This document shows, in pieces, positions 17,427-26,844 of a DNA stretch of 64,000 nucleotides (position 1 is the stretch's first letter; every line of letters starts with the position of its first letter). Both the position numbers and the translations under genes were made by a program. The DNA comes from Halovivax ruber XH-70 (lineage in GTDB: Archaea; Halobacteriota; Halobacteria; Halobacteriales; Natrialbaceae). The notes beneath the pieces are model-generated. The model was not told the origin of the DNA and searched no databases. It saw only the letters and a list, made by a program, of their open reading frames with translations. The stretch lies in assembly GCF_000328525.1 (NCBI RefSeq), contig NC_019964.1, forward strand, positions 806,001 through 870,000, given 5' to 3'.

Positions 17427-17981
17427 GTGACTCGCGATCAGACCGGCTGCCCTGGAGAGACAGCTGAGGCGGCTCCGAGCGAGGCGGCTCCGTCACCCCT
17501 TCTCAGCGACGTGATCGGGTCGCTGTCGCCCGGCCGCGCACTCGACGTGGCGACCGGTCACGGACGCAACGCGATCTCCCTCGCCGAGCACGGGTGGACG
17601 GTCGACGCGATCGACATCTCGCGAGCGATGCTGGATCCAGCTCGACGGCGGGCGAACGAGCGGGATGTGTCGGTGAACTGGCTCCTCGCTGACGTCGACG
17701 ACTACTGTTTTCCATCGGGCGCGTACGATCTGGTGACGATCAGTTTCTTCGACGCCCGCCACCGACTGGATGCGATTCGGGACACACTCTCCCCGGGCGG
17801 CGTCCTCTACTACGAGCACCACCTCGTCAGGGACACCGAAGCGGCGGCACGCGTCGACGCGCGATACCGGTTCGAACCGGGTGAGCTGCGAGCGGCGGTG
17901 GCGGGGTTGGCCATCGACCACTACGTGGAGGAACTGGATGCCCGCCGCGTCGAACTCGTCGCACGAAATCCGCCTGAGTGA
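17427..17981 (+). CDS. Class I SAM-dependent methyltransferase
   Basis: A protein of about 184 residues with the SAM-binding motif I A-L-D-V-A-T-G-H-G-R-N-A near residue 40, then V-D-A-I-D-I-S (motif post-I) and L-L-A-D-V-D-D-Y (motif II). Together these are diagnostic of the Rossmann-fold methyltransferases. The frame is open from 17283; GTG 17427 is chosen because the upstream translation does not look coding and a TATA-like GCTTACGCC lies about 27 nt before it. ATG 17370 is the alternative. The substrate is unknown; the family resembles the small tellurite-resistance/UbiE-like methyltransferases. Confidence 0.75.
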   Translation: MTRDQTGCPGETAEAAPSEAAPSPLLSDVIGSLSPGRALDVATGHGRNAISLAEHGWTVDAIDISRAMLDPARRRANERDVSVNWLLADVDDYCFPSGAYDLVTISFFDARHRLDAIRDTLSPGGVLYYEHHLVRDTEAAARVDARYRFEPGELRAAVAGLAIDHYVEELDARRVELVARNPPE

Positions 17982-18072
17982 GCGACGATGACGGCGAGCG
18001 ATCATCCGTTCTATCGCACCACCACCGGCCGAACGCGAACGACTAATCCCCTCCGGCCCAGACGATCCCGTA

Positions 18073-18849
18073 ATGGCCACGCTCGACCGCCTGCGCGTCT
18101 ACCCGGTGAAAGCGCTCGATGGGATCGACGTCGAGTCGTCGGCGTTCACCGCCGGTGGGACCCTTGCCCACGACCGTGAGTTCGCGCTGTCCGACGACGA
18201 GGGCGCAGTGATAAACGGCAAGCGGACGGCCGCCGTCCACACCCTCGAGACGTCGTTCGATCCGGATTCGTACACGCTCACCGTCGAGACGCCGGACGGG
18301 ACGCGACGGCGATTCGACCTCGACGCCGAATCGGATCGACGGGATGCGGCGTCGTGGTTCGGCGAGTACTTCGACTGCGACGTGACCATCGAACGCGACC
18401 GCTCGCTCGGCTACGTCGACCGGCGGTCGATGGGCCCGTCGGTGATCAGTACGGCGACGATCGAGACCGTCGCGGACTGGTTCGCGGACCTCTCCGTCGA
18501 GAGCGTCCGACGGCGACTCCGAGCGAACGTCGAGATCGGCGGCGTCGATCCCTTCTGGGAGGATCGATTCGTCGGCGCGGACGCACCCGCCTTCGAGATC
18601 GACGGCGTGCGGTTCGAAGGCGTGACGCCGTGCGGTCGCTGTATCGTCCCGGCGAGAGACCCGGACTCTGGCGAGGAGACGCCCGAGTTCCGCGAGCGGT
18701 TCGCCCGCAAACGCCGAGAGACGTTCCCCGACTGGGCGGACGAGAGCGCGTTCGATCACTTCTACAGCCTGATGACGATCACACGCGTTCCCGAGGCGGA
18801 TCGCTCCGGGACGCTCCGTGTCGGTGACGAGGTCACGTTCGTCGAGTAG
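18073..18849 (+). CDS. MOSC domain protein (mARC-like)
   Basis: A 258-residue protein with an N-terminal MOSC beta-barrel (L-R-V-Y-P-V-K-A-L-D-G-I at the start, L-A-H-D-R-E-F-A-L near residue 35) and a C-terminal MOSC domain containing the conserved molybdenum-ligating cysteine in V-T-P-C-G-R-C-I-V-P-A-R-D-P near residue 190. The layout is that of mARC/YcbX proteins, which reduce N-hydroxylated compounds with a molybdenum cofactor. The redox partner is not encoded nearby, so the substrate is unknown. Confidence 0.85.
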   Translation: MATLDRLRVYPVKALDGIDVESSAFTAGGTLAHDREFALSDDEGAVINGKRTAAVHTLETSFDPDSYTLTVETPDGTRRRFDLDAESDRRDAASWFGEYFDCDVTIERDRSLGYVDRRSMGPSVISTATIETVADWFADLSVESVRRRLRANVEIGGVDPFWEDRFVGADAPAFEIDGVRFEGVTPCGRCIVPARDPDSGEETPEFRERFARKRRETFPDWADESAFDHFYSLMTITRVPEADRSGTLRVGDEVTFVE

Positions 18850-18888
18850 GAATTGCGTATGGTCGTCGCTGCTACCCCAGCAATCGGC

Positions 18889-20592
18889 TCACGCCAGGCC
18901 GATCTGTTCGGTGTAGGCGCCGTGGACGGCTTCGAAGACGTCCATGATCTCGCCCATCGTTGCGTAGGCCTTCACGGCGTCGACGATGTAGGGCATCGTG
19001 TTCTCGCCGGCCTCGGTGGCCTCACGGAGGGCATCGAGCGAGTCCGCGACGGCCTCGTCGTCGCGTTCGTCCTTGACCGCTTCCAGGCGCTGGAGCTGGC
19101 GTTCCTTCGTGGCTTCCTCGTCGACGTGGAGCAGGTCCGGACTGGTGTCTTCCTCCAGGGTGTACTCGTTGACACCGACGACGACCTCCTCCTCGCGTTC
19201 GACGCGTTCCTGGTACTCGTAGGAGGCTTCCTGGATCTCTCGGAGGAAGAACCCGTCGTCGATGCCCTGCAGGATGCCGTCACGAACGGAGCCGTCGCCG
19301 AGGTCTTTGATCTCCTCGATGTAGGCCATCGCCTTCTCCTCGACCTCGTTCGTCAGACTCTCGACGGCGAACGAGCCGCCGAGCGGGTCGACGATGTCCG
19401 CGGCGCCGGACTCCTCGGCGATGATCTGCTGGGTGCGCAGCGAGACGCGGACGGCGTCCTCGCTCGGGAGTGCCAGCGCCTCGTCGAAGCTGTTGGTGTG
19501 GAGGCTCTGTGTGCCACCCATGACACCCGCGAGCGCCTGGATCGTCACGCGGACGACGTTGTTGAGCGGCTGCTGGGCGGTCAGCGACTGGCCGGCGGTC
19601 TGGGTGTGGAATTTCAGCCGTTTCGACTCCGCCTGCTCGGCGTCGTACCACTCGTCCATCACGCGGGCGTAGATGCGCCGGGCGGCGCGGAACTTCGCGA
19701 CCTCCTCGAAGAAGGAGTTGTGGCAGTTGAAAAAGAAAGACAGGCGCGGGGCGAAGTCGTCCACGTCGAGCCCGCGGTCCATCGCGTCTTCGACGTAGCC
19801 GAAGCCGTCCGCGAGCGTGAAGGCCAGTTCCTGCACCGCGGTCGAACCGGCCTCGCGGATGTGATAGCCCGAGACCGAGATCGGGTGGAACTGTGGCGTC
19901 TCCTGGGCGCTGAACTCGACGACGTCGGTGACGAGATCGAGTGAGGGCTCCGGGGGGATGGTCCACTCCTTCTGGGCGATGAACTCCTTGAACATGTCGT
20001 TCTGGAGGGTGCCGCGGATCTCCTCGCGGGGAACGCCCTGTTTGTCGGCCAGGGCGACGTACATCGCGTAGATGACTGGTGCGGAGGGGTTGATCGTGAA
20101 ACTCGTCGAGACCTCGTCCAGGTCGATCCCATCGAAGAGGATCTCCATGTCCCGCAGGGTGTCGACGGCGACGCCTTCCTTGCCGACCTCTCCCTGGCTC
20201 ATCCGGTGATCGGAGTCCAGCCCCATCAGCGAGGGCATGTCGAACGCCGTCGAGAGCCCGGTCTGGCCCTGGTCGATGAGGTAGTGAAAGCGCTCGTTGG
20301 TCTCCTCGGCGGTACCGAAACCGGCGAACTGCCGCATCGTCCACGTGCGCCCGCGATACATCGTCGGATATGGGCCGCGCGTGTAGGGTTCCTCGCCCGG
20401 GAAGCCCAGATCCGCGTCGTAGTCGAGGTCGGCCACGTCGTCGGGCGTGTAGAGCCGATCGACCTCGAGGTTCGAGACCGACGCGAAGCGATCCTTGCGT
20501 TCGCCGAAGCGGTCGAGTACCGGATCCAGTGTCTCCGATTCCCACCGGGACTCGGCCTCCCGGATCTCGGAGAGCTCCTCCTCGTCGTACAT
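18889..20592 (-). CDS. mcmA1: Methylmalonyl-CoA mutase, large (catalytic) subunit
   Basis: A 567-residue protein matching the catalytic TIM-barrel chain of methylmalonyl-CoA mutase: Y-T-R-G-P-Y-P-T-M-Y-R-G-R-T-W-T-M-R-Q-F near residue 70, F-D-M-P-S-L-M-G-L-D-S-D near residue 118, S-G-Y-H-I-R-E-A-G near residue 245 and G-G-T-Q-S-L-H-T-N near residue 365. The cobalamin-binding domain is absent, as usual in archaea where it is a separate subunit; that gene is not in this window. The enzyme interconverts methylmalonyl-CoA and succinyl-CoA in propionate and branched-chain metabolism. Confidence 0.95.
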   Translation of the reverse strand: MYDEEELSEIREAESRWESETLDPVLDRFGERKDRFASVSNLEVDRLYTPDDVADLDYDADLGFPGEEPYTRGPYPTMYRGRTWTMRQFAGFGTAEETNERFHYLIDQGQTGLSTAFDMPSLMGLDSDHRMSQGEVGKEGVAVDTLRDMEILFDGIDLDEVSTSFTINPSAPVIYAMYVALADKQGVPREEIRGTLQNDMFKEFIAQKEWTIPPEPSLDLVTDVVEFSAQETPQFHPISVSGYHIREAGSTAVQELAFTLADGFGYVEDAMDRGLDVDDFAPRLSFFFNCHNSFFEEVAKFRAARRIYARVMDEWYDAEQAESKRLKFHTQTAGQSLTAQQPLNNVVRVTIQALAGVMGGTQSLHTNSFDEALALPSEDAVRVSLRTQQIIAEESGAADIVDPLGGSFAVESLTNEVEEKAMAYIEEIKDLGDGSVRDGILQGIDDGFFLREIQEASYEYQERVEREEEVVVGVNEYTLEEDTSPDLLHVDEEATKERQLQRLEAVKDERDDEAVADSLDALREATEAGENTMPYIVDAVKAYATMGEIMDVFEAVHGAYTEQIGLA

Positions 20593-20702
20593 GACCCGAG
20601 GTTACACAGGTATCGACATTAGCCTTCGGGAACGGTGTGGCGGTGCGGTTCGGACCAGCGATTCCGCGTCGTCCCGGGAGCAAAGACAGCGGTGCCGACG
20701 CG

Positions 20703-21578
20703 TCAGTAGTGGCCCATCACACCCAGCCGCCGTGCCCGACGAACGCACAGGCGGAAGACGAGGTAGCCCACGAGCGGGTACGCCACGGCCGTGACGACGA
20801 GCAGCGCGAGATCGGCGAGCGGGAACGTCCAGAGGACCTGCCCATCGCTCATCGAGGCCTGTAACATGGCGCTCCCCATCGAGAGCGGGAGCAGGCCGAC
20901 GGCCCAGTGGGCGTTCGTCACGGGCGCGACGATGAGCCCGATGAAGGCGAACTGCATGAGTTGCTGGACGTTCTCGATGCGCTTGTAGAGCAGCGAGAGT
21001 CCGGCGAAGACGAAGCCGACGCCGAGGACCGAACAGACCGCAAGCACCGTCACGACCGAGATGGTCAGGACGTCGACGGTCAGCGTCCGCCCCGTCGTAA
21101 CGAGCATGACCACGAGCAGGATCAGGGCGATGGCAACGCTCAGGGCGACGTTCCAGACGGACTTGACCGCCATCACGCGGCCGATACCGTGTGGCGACAT
21201 GAACAGCTGTTCGAGCGTGCCCCACTGGGCCTCGCTCTGGATGTTCGCCGCCGTCCCGAAGAACGCCGAGAGCGTCGCCGTAAAGAGGAAGAAGCCGACG
21301 ACGATCCCGTCGAGCGAATCCTCGATGGCCGGGCCGGCGACGGCCTGTCCGCCGTAGAAGATCATCGCGAAGAAGATGTAGGTGGTGACGAGCATCGCCG
21401 CCGTGTTGATCCAGTAACGCCTGAGGAGGACGAGTTGCTTCTCGAAGATAGCTGCCGTGAGTCGGCGAAGTGACGCGACGCTCGATCGGCGGTACTCGTG
21501 TCCGTCTGTCGGTCGACGCTGCTCGTCTTCGGCAGTCTCCCCTGGAGTGCGTTCCGCTCCGCCAGTGCCGTGACTCAT
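20703..21578 (-). CDS. ABC-2 type transporter permease
   Basis: A 291-residue integral membrane protein with about six transmembrane segments after a polar N-terminus of about 50 residues. The first loop contains Q-S-E-A-Q-W-G-T-L-E-Q-L, which corresponds to the conserved E-x-x-x-G-T-L-E-x-L amphipathic segment of ABC-2 exporters. It overlaps the ATPase gene by 4 nt, so the two subunits are translationally coupled. The substrate is not predictable. Confidence 0.88.
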   Translation of the reverse strand: MSHGTGGAERTPGETAEDEQRRPTDGHEYRRSSVASLRRLTAAIFEKQLVLLRRYWINTAAMLVTTYIFFAMIFYGGQAVAGPAIEDSLDGIVVGFFLFTATLSAFFGTAANIQSEAQWGTLEQLFMSPHGIGRVMAVKSVWNVALSVAIALILLVVMLVTTGRTLTVDVLTISVVTVLAVCSVLGVGFVFAGLSLLYKRIENVQQLMQFAFIGLIVAPVTNAHWAVGLLPLSMGSAMLQASMSDGQVLWTFPLADLALLVVTAVAYPLVGYLVFRLCVRRARRLGVMGHY

Positions 21579-22657
21579 TCGTCGTCCTCCGAGTCGGTCA
21601 CGTCGAGGAAGATCTCCTCCAGGTCCGGTTCCAGCAGGTCCACGGACCGGAACGCTGCTTGCGACGTGCGGATCGTCGCCAGCATCTCGTGAAACGCGTC
21701 ACCCTGGACCGCCGGGGCGTCGAACTGCGTCGTCTCCCCCTGTTCGACCCAGTCGGTTGCGTTGACGGTCGACTCGAGCGTCGCTTTCGTCTCGGCGGTG
21801 AGCGTCCCGTCGAGACGGACGCGGTAGGACTGCGTTCGGAACACCGAGAGGAGGTCGTCGATCGTCTCGTCGGCCACGACGCGGCCCTCGTTCATGATCA
21901 CGACGCGGTCGCAGACGGCCTCGATGACGTCCATGTCGTGGCTCGAGAGGATCACGGTTCGCTCTTCCTCGTCGACGAGCGTCCGGAGTTCACGACGCAG
22001 ATCGAGCGAACTCTCGACGTCGAGTCCGAGCGTCGGCTCGTCGAGAAAAACCACTGGCGTCTCCCGGACGAGCGTACACGCCAGCGAGGTCTTCTGTTTC
22101 ATCCCTCGGGAGAGTTCGTTGACCGTGGTGTCGGCCTTCTCGGCCAGGCCGACCTGCTCGATCAGCGCGTCGATTCTGTCCGGATCGGCCGGCCGATCAC
22201 CGAGTCGTGCGAAGTACCGGACGTTCTCTCTGACGGTGAGACGCCAGTAGACGTTGCGTGCGCCCTCTAACATTGCGCCGACCGCACGATAGCCCACTCT
22301 GGGCGAGTCGATAACGTCGACACCATCGATCAGCGCCTCGCCAGCGTCCGGCAGGATCAACCCGAGCAGGAGTTTGATCGTCGTGGTCTTGCCCGCCCCG
22401 TTCGGTCCGAGGATGCCGACGACCGTCCCCCGCTCGATCGCGAGGTCGACGTCGTCGACTGCCGTGACCGCGTCGTCGCCGCTGCCGTACGTTTTCGTGA
22501 GTCCGCGAGCCTCGACGATGGGGTCGGTCGAGGAGGACGCCGGTGGCGCCGACTCCGAAGATGTCGATTCGCCGTCGCTACCGGTTCGGTCACCCGAAGG
22601 GACCGTCTCCACGGCCGCTCGGTCGGCCGAGTCGATGGCCGTGTCCGCGTTGGTCAT
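21575..22657 (-). CDS. ABC transporter ATP-binding protein
   Basis: A 360-residue ATPase. Walker A is G-P-N-G-A-G-K-T-T near residue 85, the signature motif is L-S-R-G-M-K-Q-K near residue 185, and Walker B is V-V-F-L-D-E-P near residue 207, followed by the S-S-H-D-M switch histidine. The first 45 residues are a Ser/Asp-rich low-complexity extension. It is the first gene of a two-gene exporter operon with the ABC-2 permease. It belongs to the DRA/CcmA-like subfamily associated with drug, polysaccharide or antibiotic export; the cargo is unknown. Confidence 0.92.
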   Translation of the reverse strand: MTNADTAIDSADRAAVETVPSGDRTGSDGESTSSESAPPASSSTDPIVEARGLTKTYGSGDDAVTAVDDVDLAIERGTVVGILGPNGAGKTTTIKLLLGLILPDAGEALIDGVDVIDSPRVGYRAVGAMLEGARNVYWRLTVRENVRYFARLGDRPADPDRIDALIEQVGLAEKADTTVNELSRGMKQKTSLACTLVRETPVVFLDEPTLGLDVESSLDLRRELRTLVDEEERTVILSSHDMDVIEAVCDRVVIMNEGRVVADETIDDLLSVFRTQSYRVRLDGTLTAETKATLESTVNATDWVEQGETTQFDAPAVQGDAFHEMLATIRTSQAAFRSVDLLEPDLEEIFLDVTDSEDDE

Positions 22658-22746
22658 TCACTCGCGCCAACGAGTGGTTGGTGTATAAACATTTCCGTCG
22701 AACGGGTGCCCGACGATCGGTCGCTCCACAGGCGACGCTCGCTGCC

Positions 22747-23556
22747 TCACTCGCTTTCGGACTGTAATCGCTTCGTCGTCTCGACGAGCGGATGGCGGGC
22801 GTAGTCGACGACCTCGATGTCGTCGATCGAGGACAGGTTCTCCTTCTGGGCGGTCCGGGCCATGCCCAGATCGAGCGGCTCGCCCGTCTCGATGATGTAG
22901 GCGTCCATTTCGTCGATATCGAGGCGATCCGCGGCGAGGACGCGGTGGTGGCCGTCTGCGAGCAGCGTCGCGCCGGCGTTGTCGATGACCACGAGGGGTT
23001 CGGCGAGGCCGTGTTCGAGCTCGTAGCGCCGGCCCTCTAACTCGTCGGCGTAGACCCGTCCCTGGGTGGGGACGAGGTCGTCGAGCGGGACCGTCCGTCG
23101 CGTGCGCTCGAAGTTGACGCCGTGGATATTCTGCAGCGTCCGGATGAGTTTCCCGACCTTCTCGGGCGTGGCGCGCTCGATCTGGCTGCGGATCACGTCC
23201 GCGTTCGAGATGATGCCGACGAGGTTGCCCGCGTCGTCGACCACCGGGAGCTTCTGGATTCCCGAGCGCAGAATCACGCGGGCGGCGTCGGTCACCTTCA
23301 TCTCGGGGTGGGCGACGATGAGGTTCGTCGACATCACCTTCCAGATCGGCTCGCCGTCGTCGGCGAGCAACAGATCGCGTGCGCTGACGAACCCTTCGAC
23401 GCGCCGGCGATCGCAGACGGGATAGCCGCTGTGATTGTCGCTCTCGGCGATGCGAACCGCGACCTCCTCGACCGTCGCCTCCGGGGCGACCGTCGCGACG
23501 TCCTGGGTCATATACTCGCCAACCTGGGGCTTGCTCCCGCGCCACGCCTCCTCCAT
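22747..23556 (-). CDS. CBS-pair protein with ParB-like domain
   Basis: A 269-residue protein. Residues about 15-130 hold two CBS motifs (V-G-E-Y-M-T-Q-D-V and V-M-S-T-N-L-I-V, each followed by I-x-x-L-P-V-V-D-D-A-G-type strands) that usually bind adenosine nucleotides. The C-terminal part has a ParB/Srx-like box, L-L-A-D-G-H-H-R-V-L-A-A, preceded by P-L-V-V-I-D. This fused layout is known in archaea, where the role is unclear but may be nucleotide-controlled regulation. The ATG at 23556 is preferred over upstream Arg-rich codons to 23694. Confidence 0.88.
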   Translation of the reverse strand: MEEAWRGSKPQVGEYMTQDVATVAPEATVEEVAVRIAESDNHSGYPVCDRRRVEGFVSARDLLLADDGEPIWKVMSTNLIVAHPEMKVTDAARVILRSGIQKLPVVDDAGNLVGIISNADVIRSQIERATPEKVGKLIRTLQNIHGVNFERTRRTVPLDDLVPTQGRVYADELEGRRYELEHGLAEPLVVIDNAGATLLADGHHRVLAADRLDIDEMDAYIIETGEPLDLGMARTAQKENLSSIDDIEVVDYARHPLVETTKRLQSESE

Positions 23557-23697
23557 ACGTCGCCGAACACGTCGCGTGCGCAAAAACCTGCTCCTCTCTC
23601 GATCACACGCACCGTCGCTCCGGATCTTGTTCGACACCTCTCGGGCCGGTCGTCTCCCACCGGGATGGCCCCGCCTTTCAACCCGGCGACGCACTCG

Positions 23698-25230
23698 CTA
23701 GGTCGAGCGTTCGCCCTCGTCCCGGGAGACGACGCCGGTACGTGTCGGGTCGAACAGCAACTCACTCTCGCGCGTGTAGCCGCCTTTCGGGACGTCGGGG
23801 ATCGAGTCGATCGCCTCGATAAAGCGGTGTTCGACGACGTCCTCGACCGCCGAGACGATGACGGCGGCGTGGTCCGGTTCGTCACCGTCGGTCCCGTCGG
23901 TGTCTCTACTCCCGAGGACGCCGATTTCGAGCTGGGCGCCGGCCATGTCGCTGTGGCCGCCCGCACTGCCGATCGGTTCGAAGGCGTCACGAATCACTTC
24001 GCCGACGTCCTGCTCGTCGTCGCGAGATCGGGCCGAGAGGTAGACCATGTCGTCGATGAACCCGTAGACCAGCGTCGTGTCGACACCGTCCATCGAGAGC
24101 AATCGGTCGGCGGCCTGGGGAAGGGCGTCACGGCTCGCGATCTGCCCACAGCTCGAGACCACGACGTCGTCGTATCGCTTCCGATTTTTGATCGCGCGGG
24201 CGATCGTGTCGACCGTCTCTCCGTCGACCGTCGGCCGTTCGATACGGTCGAGTGCCGTCTGGTCGACGTGGGGGCTGAGCGCTGCGGCCGCACGGAAGTC
24301 GAGCGCCGTCGTCTCGCGCGTGAAGTCGTTCGTGTCGATGCGAATCCCGAAGAGGAGCGCCGTCGCCGTCTGCCGATCGAAGTCGACACCGAAGCGGTCG
24401 ACGTACTCCGTCATGACCGTACTCGTCGCGCCGGCCAGGTGCCGGATGTCGACGAACGAGCCCGCTACCGGGCCGCGAGGTGGGTGGTGGTCGATGACGA
24501 TATCGACGTCGGCGTCCGTCGCCAGTCCGTCGTTGATCCCGGGCCGGGAGTGATCGACGAGGGCGACGCCGTCGTAGGCATCGATCGCGCTGGCCGCCTC
24601 GAGGTGGCGGACCTCGAGGTCGAGGACGTTGAGCATCGCCCGATTCTCCTGATGTGAAATCTCCCCGTAGTAGCAGGCGTCGGCGTCGATGCCGACCGAT
24701 TCGGCCAGCACGACGAGTGCGATTGCGCTGGCGATGGCGTCCGGGTCCGGATTGTCGTGTGTGACGACGGCGAGTCGACCGTCGATCGCCGAGAGCGCCG
24801 ACCGGAGCCGTCTCGCCCGTTCGGCCGCCGGACTCGCTCCCTCTTCGAGGACGCGATCGGCGAGCGCCCGTGCGCCCTCGACCACGTCGTCGGCGACCGC
24901 CTGGAGCTGCTCGACGACCGTCTGTGTGGGATCGGCGCCGGCGTAGACGACGAGTCGGGCCTCGGGAAACCGGTCACGGGCCAGGGTCGCCGCCGCCAGA
25001 TTCTCGTCGCCCCGATCGCCGGCGACGAGGATCGTCCCTGGCGAGTCGAGGTCGGCGAGCGTCGCGGGTTCCGTCGGATCCCCTCGCCTGGCCGGGACAC
25101 CACGGTCGCGCAGTCGATCCACGACGGTTCGATCGTCGTCGATACCGAGGACTGACGTCGGCTCCGCCCCCAGTGACTCGGCGAGTCGCTCACCGACGTC
25201 GCCACACCCGAGGATCAGCCGACGGACCAT
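23698..25230 (-). CDS. RCK-N (TrkA-N) and DHH phosphoesterase fusion protein
   Basis: A 510-residue protein. Residues 1-115 form a Rossmann RCK domain (L-I-L-G-C-G-D-V-G-E-R-L), residues about 150-310 a DHH phosphoesterase with T-H-D-N-P-D-P-D-A-I-A-S, L-V-D-H-S and V-I-D-H-H-P-P metal-binding motifs, and residues about 400-430 a DHHA1 segment with G-G-H-S-D-M-A-G. The DHH motifs look complete, so hydrolysis of a phosphodiester (possibly a cyclic dinucleotide or nanoRNA) is plausible. The RCK domain suggests binding of a nucleotide ligand. Fusions of this kind are recurrent in haloarchaea; the substrate is not known. Confidence 0.88.
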   Translation of the reverse strand: MVRRLILGCGDVGERLAESLGAEPTSVLGIDDDRTVVDRLRDRGVPARRGDPTEPATLADLDSPGTILVAGDRGDENLAAATLARDRFPEARLVVYAGADPTQTVVEQLQAVADDVVEGARALADRVLEEGASPAAERARRLRSALSAIDGRLAVVTHDNPDPDAIASAIALVVLAESVGIDADACYYGEISHQENRAMLNVLDLEVRHLEAASAIDAYDGVALVDHSRPGINDGLATDADVDIVIDHHPPRGPVAGSFVDIRHLAGATSTVMTEYVDRFGVDFDRQTATALLFGIRIDTNDFTRETTALDFRAAAALSPHVDQTALDRIERPTVDGETVDTIARAIKNRKRYDDVVVSSCGQIASRDALPQAADRLLSMDGVDTTLVYGFIDDMVYLSARSRDDEQDVGEVIRDAFEPIGSAGGHSDMAGAQLEIGVLGSRDTDGTDGDEPDHAAVIVSAVEDVVEHRFIEAIDSIPDVPKGGYTRESELLFDPTRTGVVSRDEGERST

Positions 25231-25287
25231 GGGCGGAGTTCGGCCGACGCGTGTAAAAGCTACCCGGGTTCAGTGCTCGAGCGCCGA

Positions 25288-26844
25288 TCAGGAGGTGAGC
25301 ACTGCCGTCGCCGCGTCGAGTGCCGAGTCGGCGATCGGCCCGAAGCCGGGGAGGACGACGACGGTCATCACGGCGGCCGCGATGAGTGCCGCGTAGAGGC
25401 CCACCGGCTGGGCGAGCGACCCGTGGTCGGTCACCGGCTCTTCGAACCAGACTGCCTTCACCAGTCGCGAGTAGTAGTACAGCGAGAGCGCGCTGTTTAC
25501 CACGAGCGCACCGGCGACGAACAGCATGCCGGCCTGGAGCGACCCCCAGAAGAGGAGGTACTTGCTCAGGAATCCGCCCAGTGGCGGAATCCCCGCCAGG
25601 CTGAACATGAACACCGTCAGCGCGACGCAGGCGATCGGGGCGCGTCGACCGAGTCCGTTGTAGTCGGCGAACGTACGGCCGACACCCCAGTACTCGGCGA
25701 GTGCGACGAAGAGGAACGCGCCGGTGTTCATGAACGCGTAGACGAACAGGTGCATGAGCGCGGCGCCGAGGACGAGTTCGTTCGCCCCGGCTCCGACACC
25801 GGCGAGGCCGATCAGCGCGTAGCCGGCGTGACCGACCGAGGAGTACGCGAGCATGCGCTTGACGTTCTCCTGGACGGCCGCGGCGAAGTTGCCGATCGTC
25901 ATCGTCGCGACCGCGAGGACGGCGAAGGCGACCGACCAGTCGAACCCGACCAGTCCCGCGGTCGCCTCGACGGGGAACGCGGTCGTGAACACGCGAATCG
26001 CGATCACGAAGCCGGCAGCCTTCGAGGCCGACGAGAGGAACGCCGCGATCGGCGCGGGCGCGCCCTCGTAGGCTTCCGGTGCCCAGAAGTGAAGTGGGAC
26101 GCTCGCGGTCTTGAACGCGATTCCGACGAGGAGCAACACGATCCCGACGCCGAGCAATCCGTCGTGGCCCGCGACGTCGTGGGCGTTGCCGGTGAGGACG
26201 TGCTGGCCCGTCTCACCCGTGATCGCCTCGGCGACGAGGTCGAGCTGGAGGACGCCCGTCGCCCCGTAGACCAGGCTGATCCCGTAGACGAAGATGGCCG
26301 ACGAGAGCGCGCCGAGCAGGAAGTACTTCAGTCCCGCCTCGACGCTCCCGCGATTGTCCTTCAGGATGGCCACGAGCGCGTACGACGGCAGACTCGCCAG
26401 TTCGAGCGCGAGGAAGACGGTGACGAGGCTGTTGGCCGCGGCCATCGTCGCCATGCCGGTCGCCGCGAGCAGGACGAGCGAGTAGTACTCGCCCTGGTGG
26501 GCGTGTCCGTCCATGTAGTCGTAGCTCGCGATCGCGACCAGCGCCGTGACGATCGCCGTCACGAGCATGAAGAACAGCGCGAGCTGGTCGACGACGAGCT
26601 GGCCGTCGAAGAGGGAGATGACGCCGGCCCCGTCGGGCTCGGGGACGCCGACGCCGGCGATCATGTACCAGACGCCGACGCCGAGTGCGAGGAGCGAGCC
26701 CGTGGCGGTCGTCCCCGCGAGCAGCCCTCGGTCCGGTTCGTGCGGTCTGACACTGTCGAACACGAAGACGATGAGCGCCGTCAGTCCCAGGACGAGCGCC
26801 GGACCGAGCGCCGCGGCGTCGGGGAGCTGGACGGGTTCGATCAC
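25288..26844 (-). CDS. nuoN: Complex I subunit N (proton-pumping membrane subunit)
   Basis: A 518-residue antiporter-like membrane protein with about 14 helices, the last gene of the nuo operon. Typical segments are A-L-A-S-Y-D-Y-M-style helices, L-E-L-A-S-L-P-S-Y-A-L-V near residue 130 and K-R-M-L-A-Y-S-S-V-G-H-A-G-Y near residue 305, with conserved Glu and Lys residues in the membrane that carry the proton path. Its start overlaps the nuoM stop by 4 nt. Confidence 0.93.
   Translation of the reverse strand: MIEPVQLPDAAALGPALVLGLTALIVFVFDSVRPHEPDRGLLAGTTATGSLLALGVGVWYMIAGVGVPEPDGAGVISLFDGQLVVDQLALFFMLVTAIVTALVAIASYDYMDGHAHQGEYYSLVLLAATGMATMAAANSLVTVFLALELASLPSYALVAILKDNRGSVEAGLKYFLLGALSSAIFVYGISLVYGATGVLQLDLVAEAITGETGQHVLTGNAHDVAGHDGLLGVGIVLLLVGIAFKTASVPLHFWAPEAYEGAPAPIAAFLSSASKAAGFVIAIRVFTTAFPVEATAGLVGFDWSVAFAVLAVATMTIGNFAAAVQENVKRMLAYSSVGHAGYALIGLAGVGAGANELVLGAALMHLFVYAFMNTGAFLFVALAEYWGVGRTFADYNGLGRRAPIACVALTVFMFSLAGIPPLGGFLSKYLLFWGSLQAGMLFVAGALVVNSALSLYYYSRLVKAVWFEEPVTDHGSLAQPVGLYAALIAAAVMTVVVLPGFGPIADSALDAATAVLTS

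Noticed and set aside
18853..19944. 363-codon plus-strand frame over the mutase gene
   Set aside because: Antisense of the methylmalonyl-CoA mutase gene, no domain.
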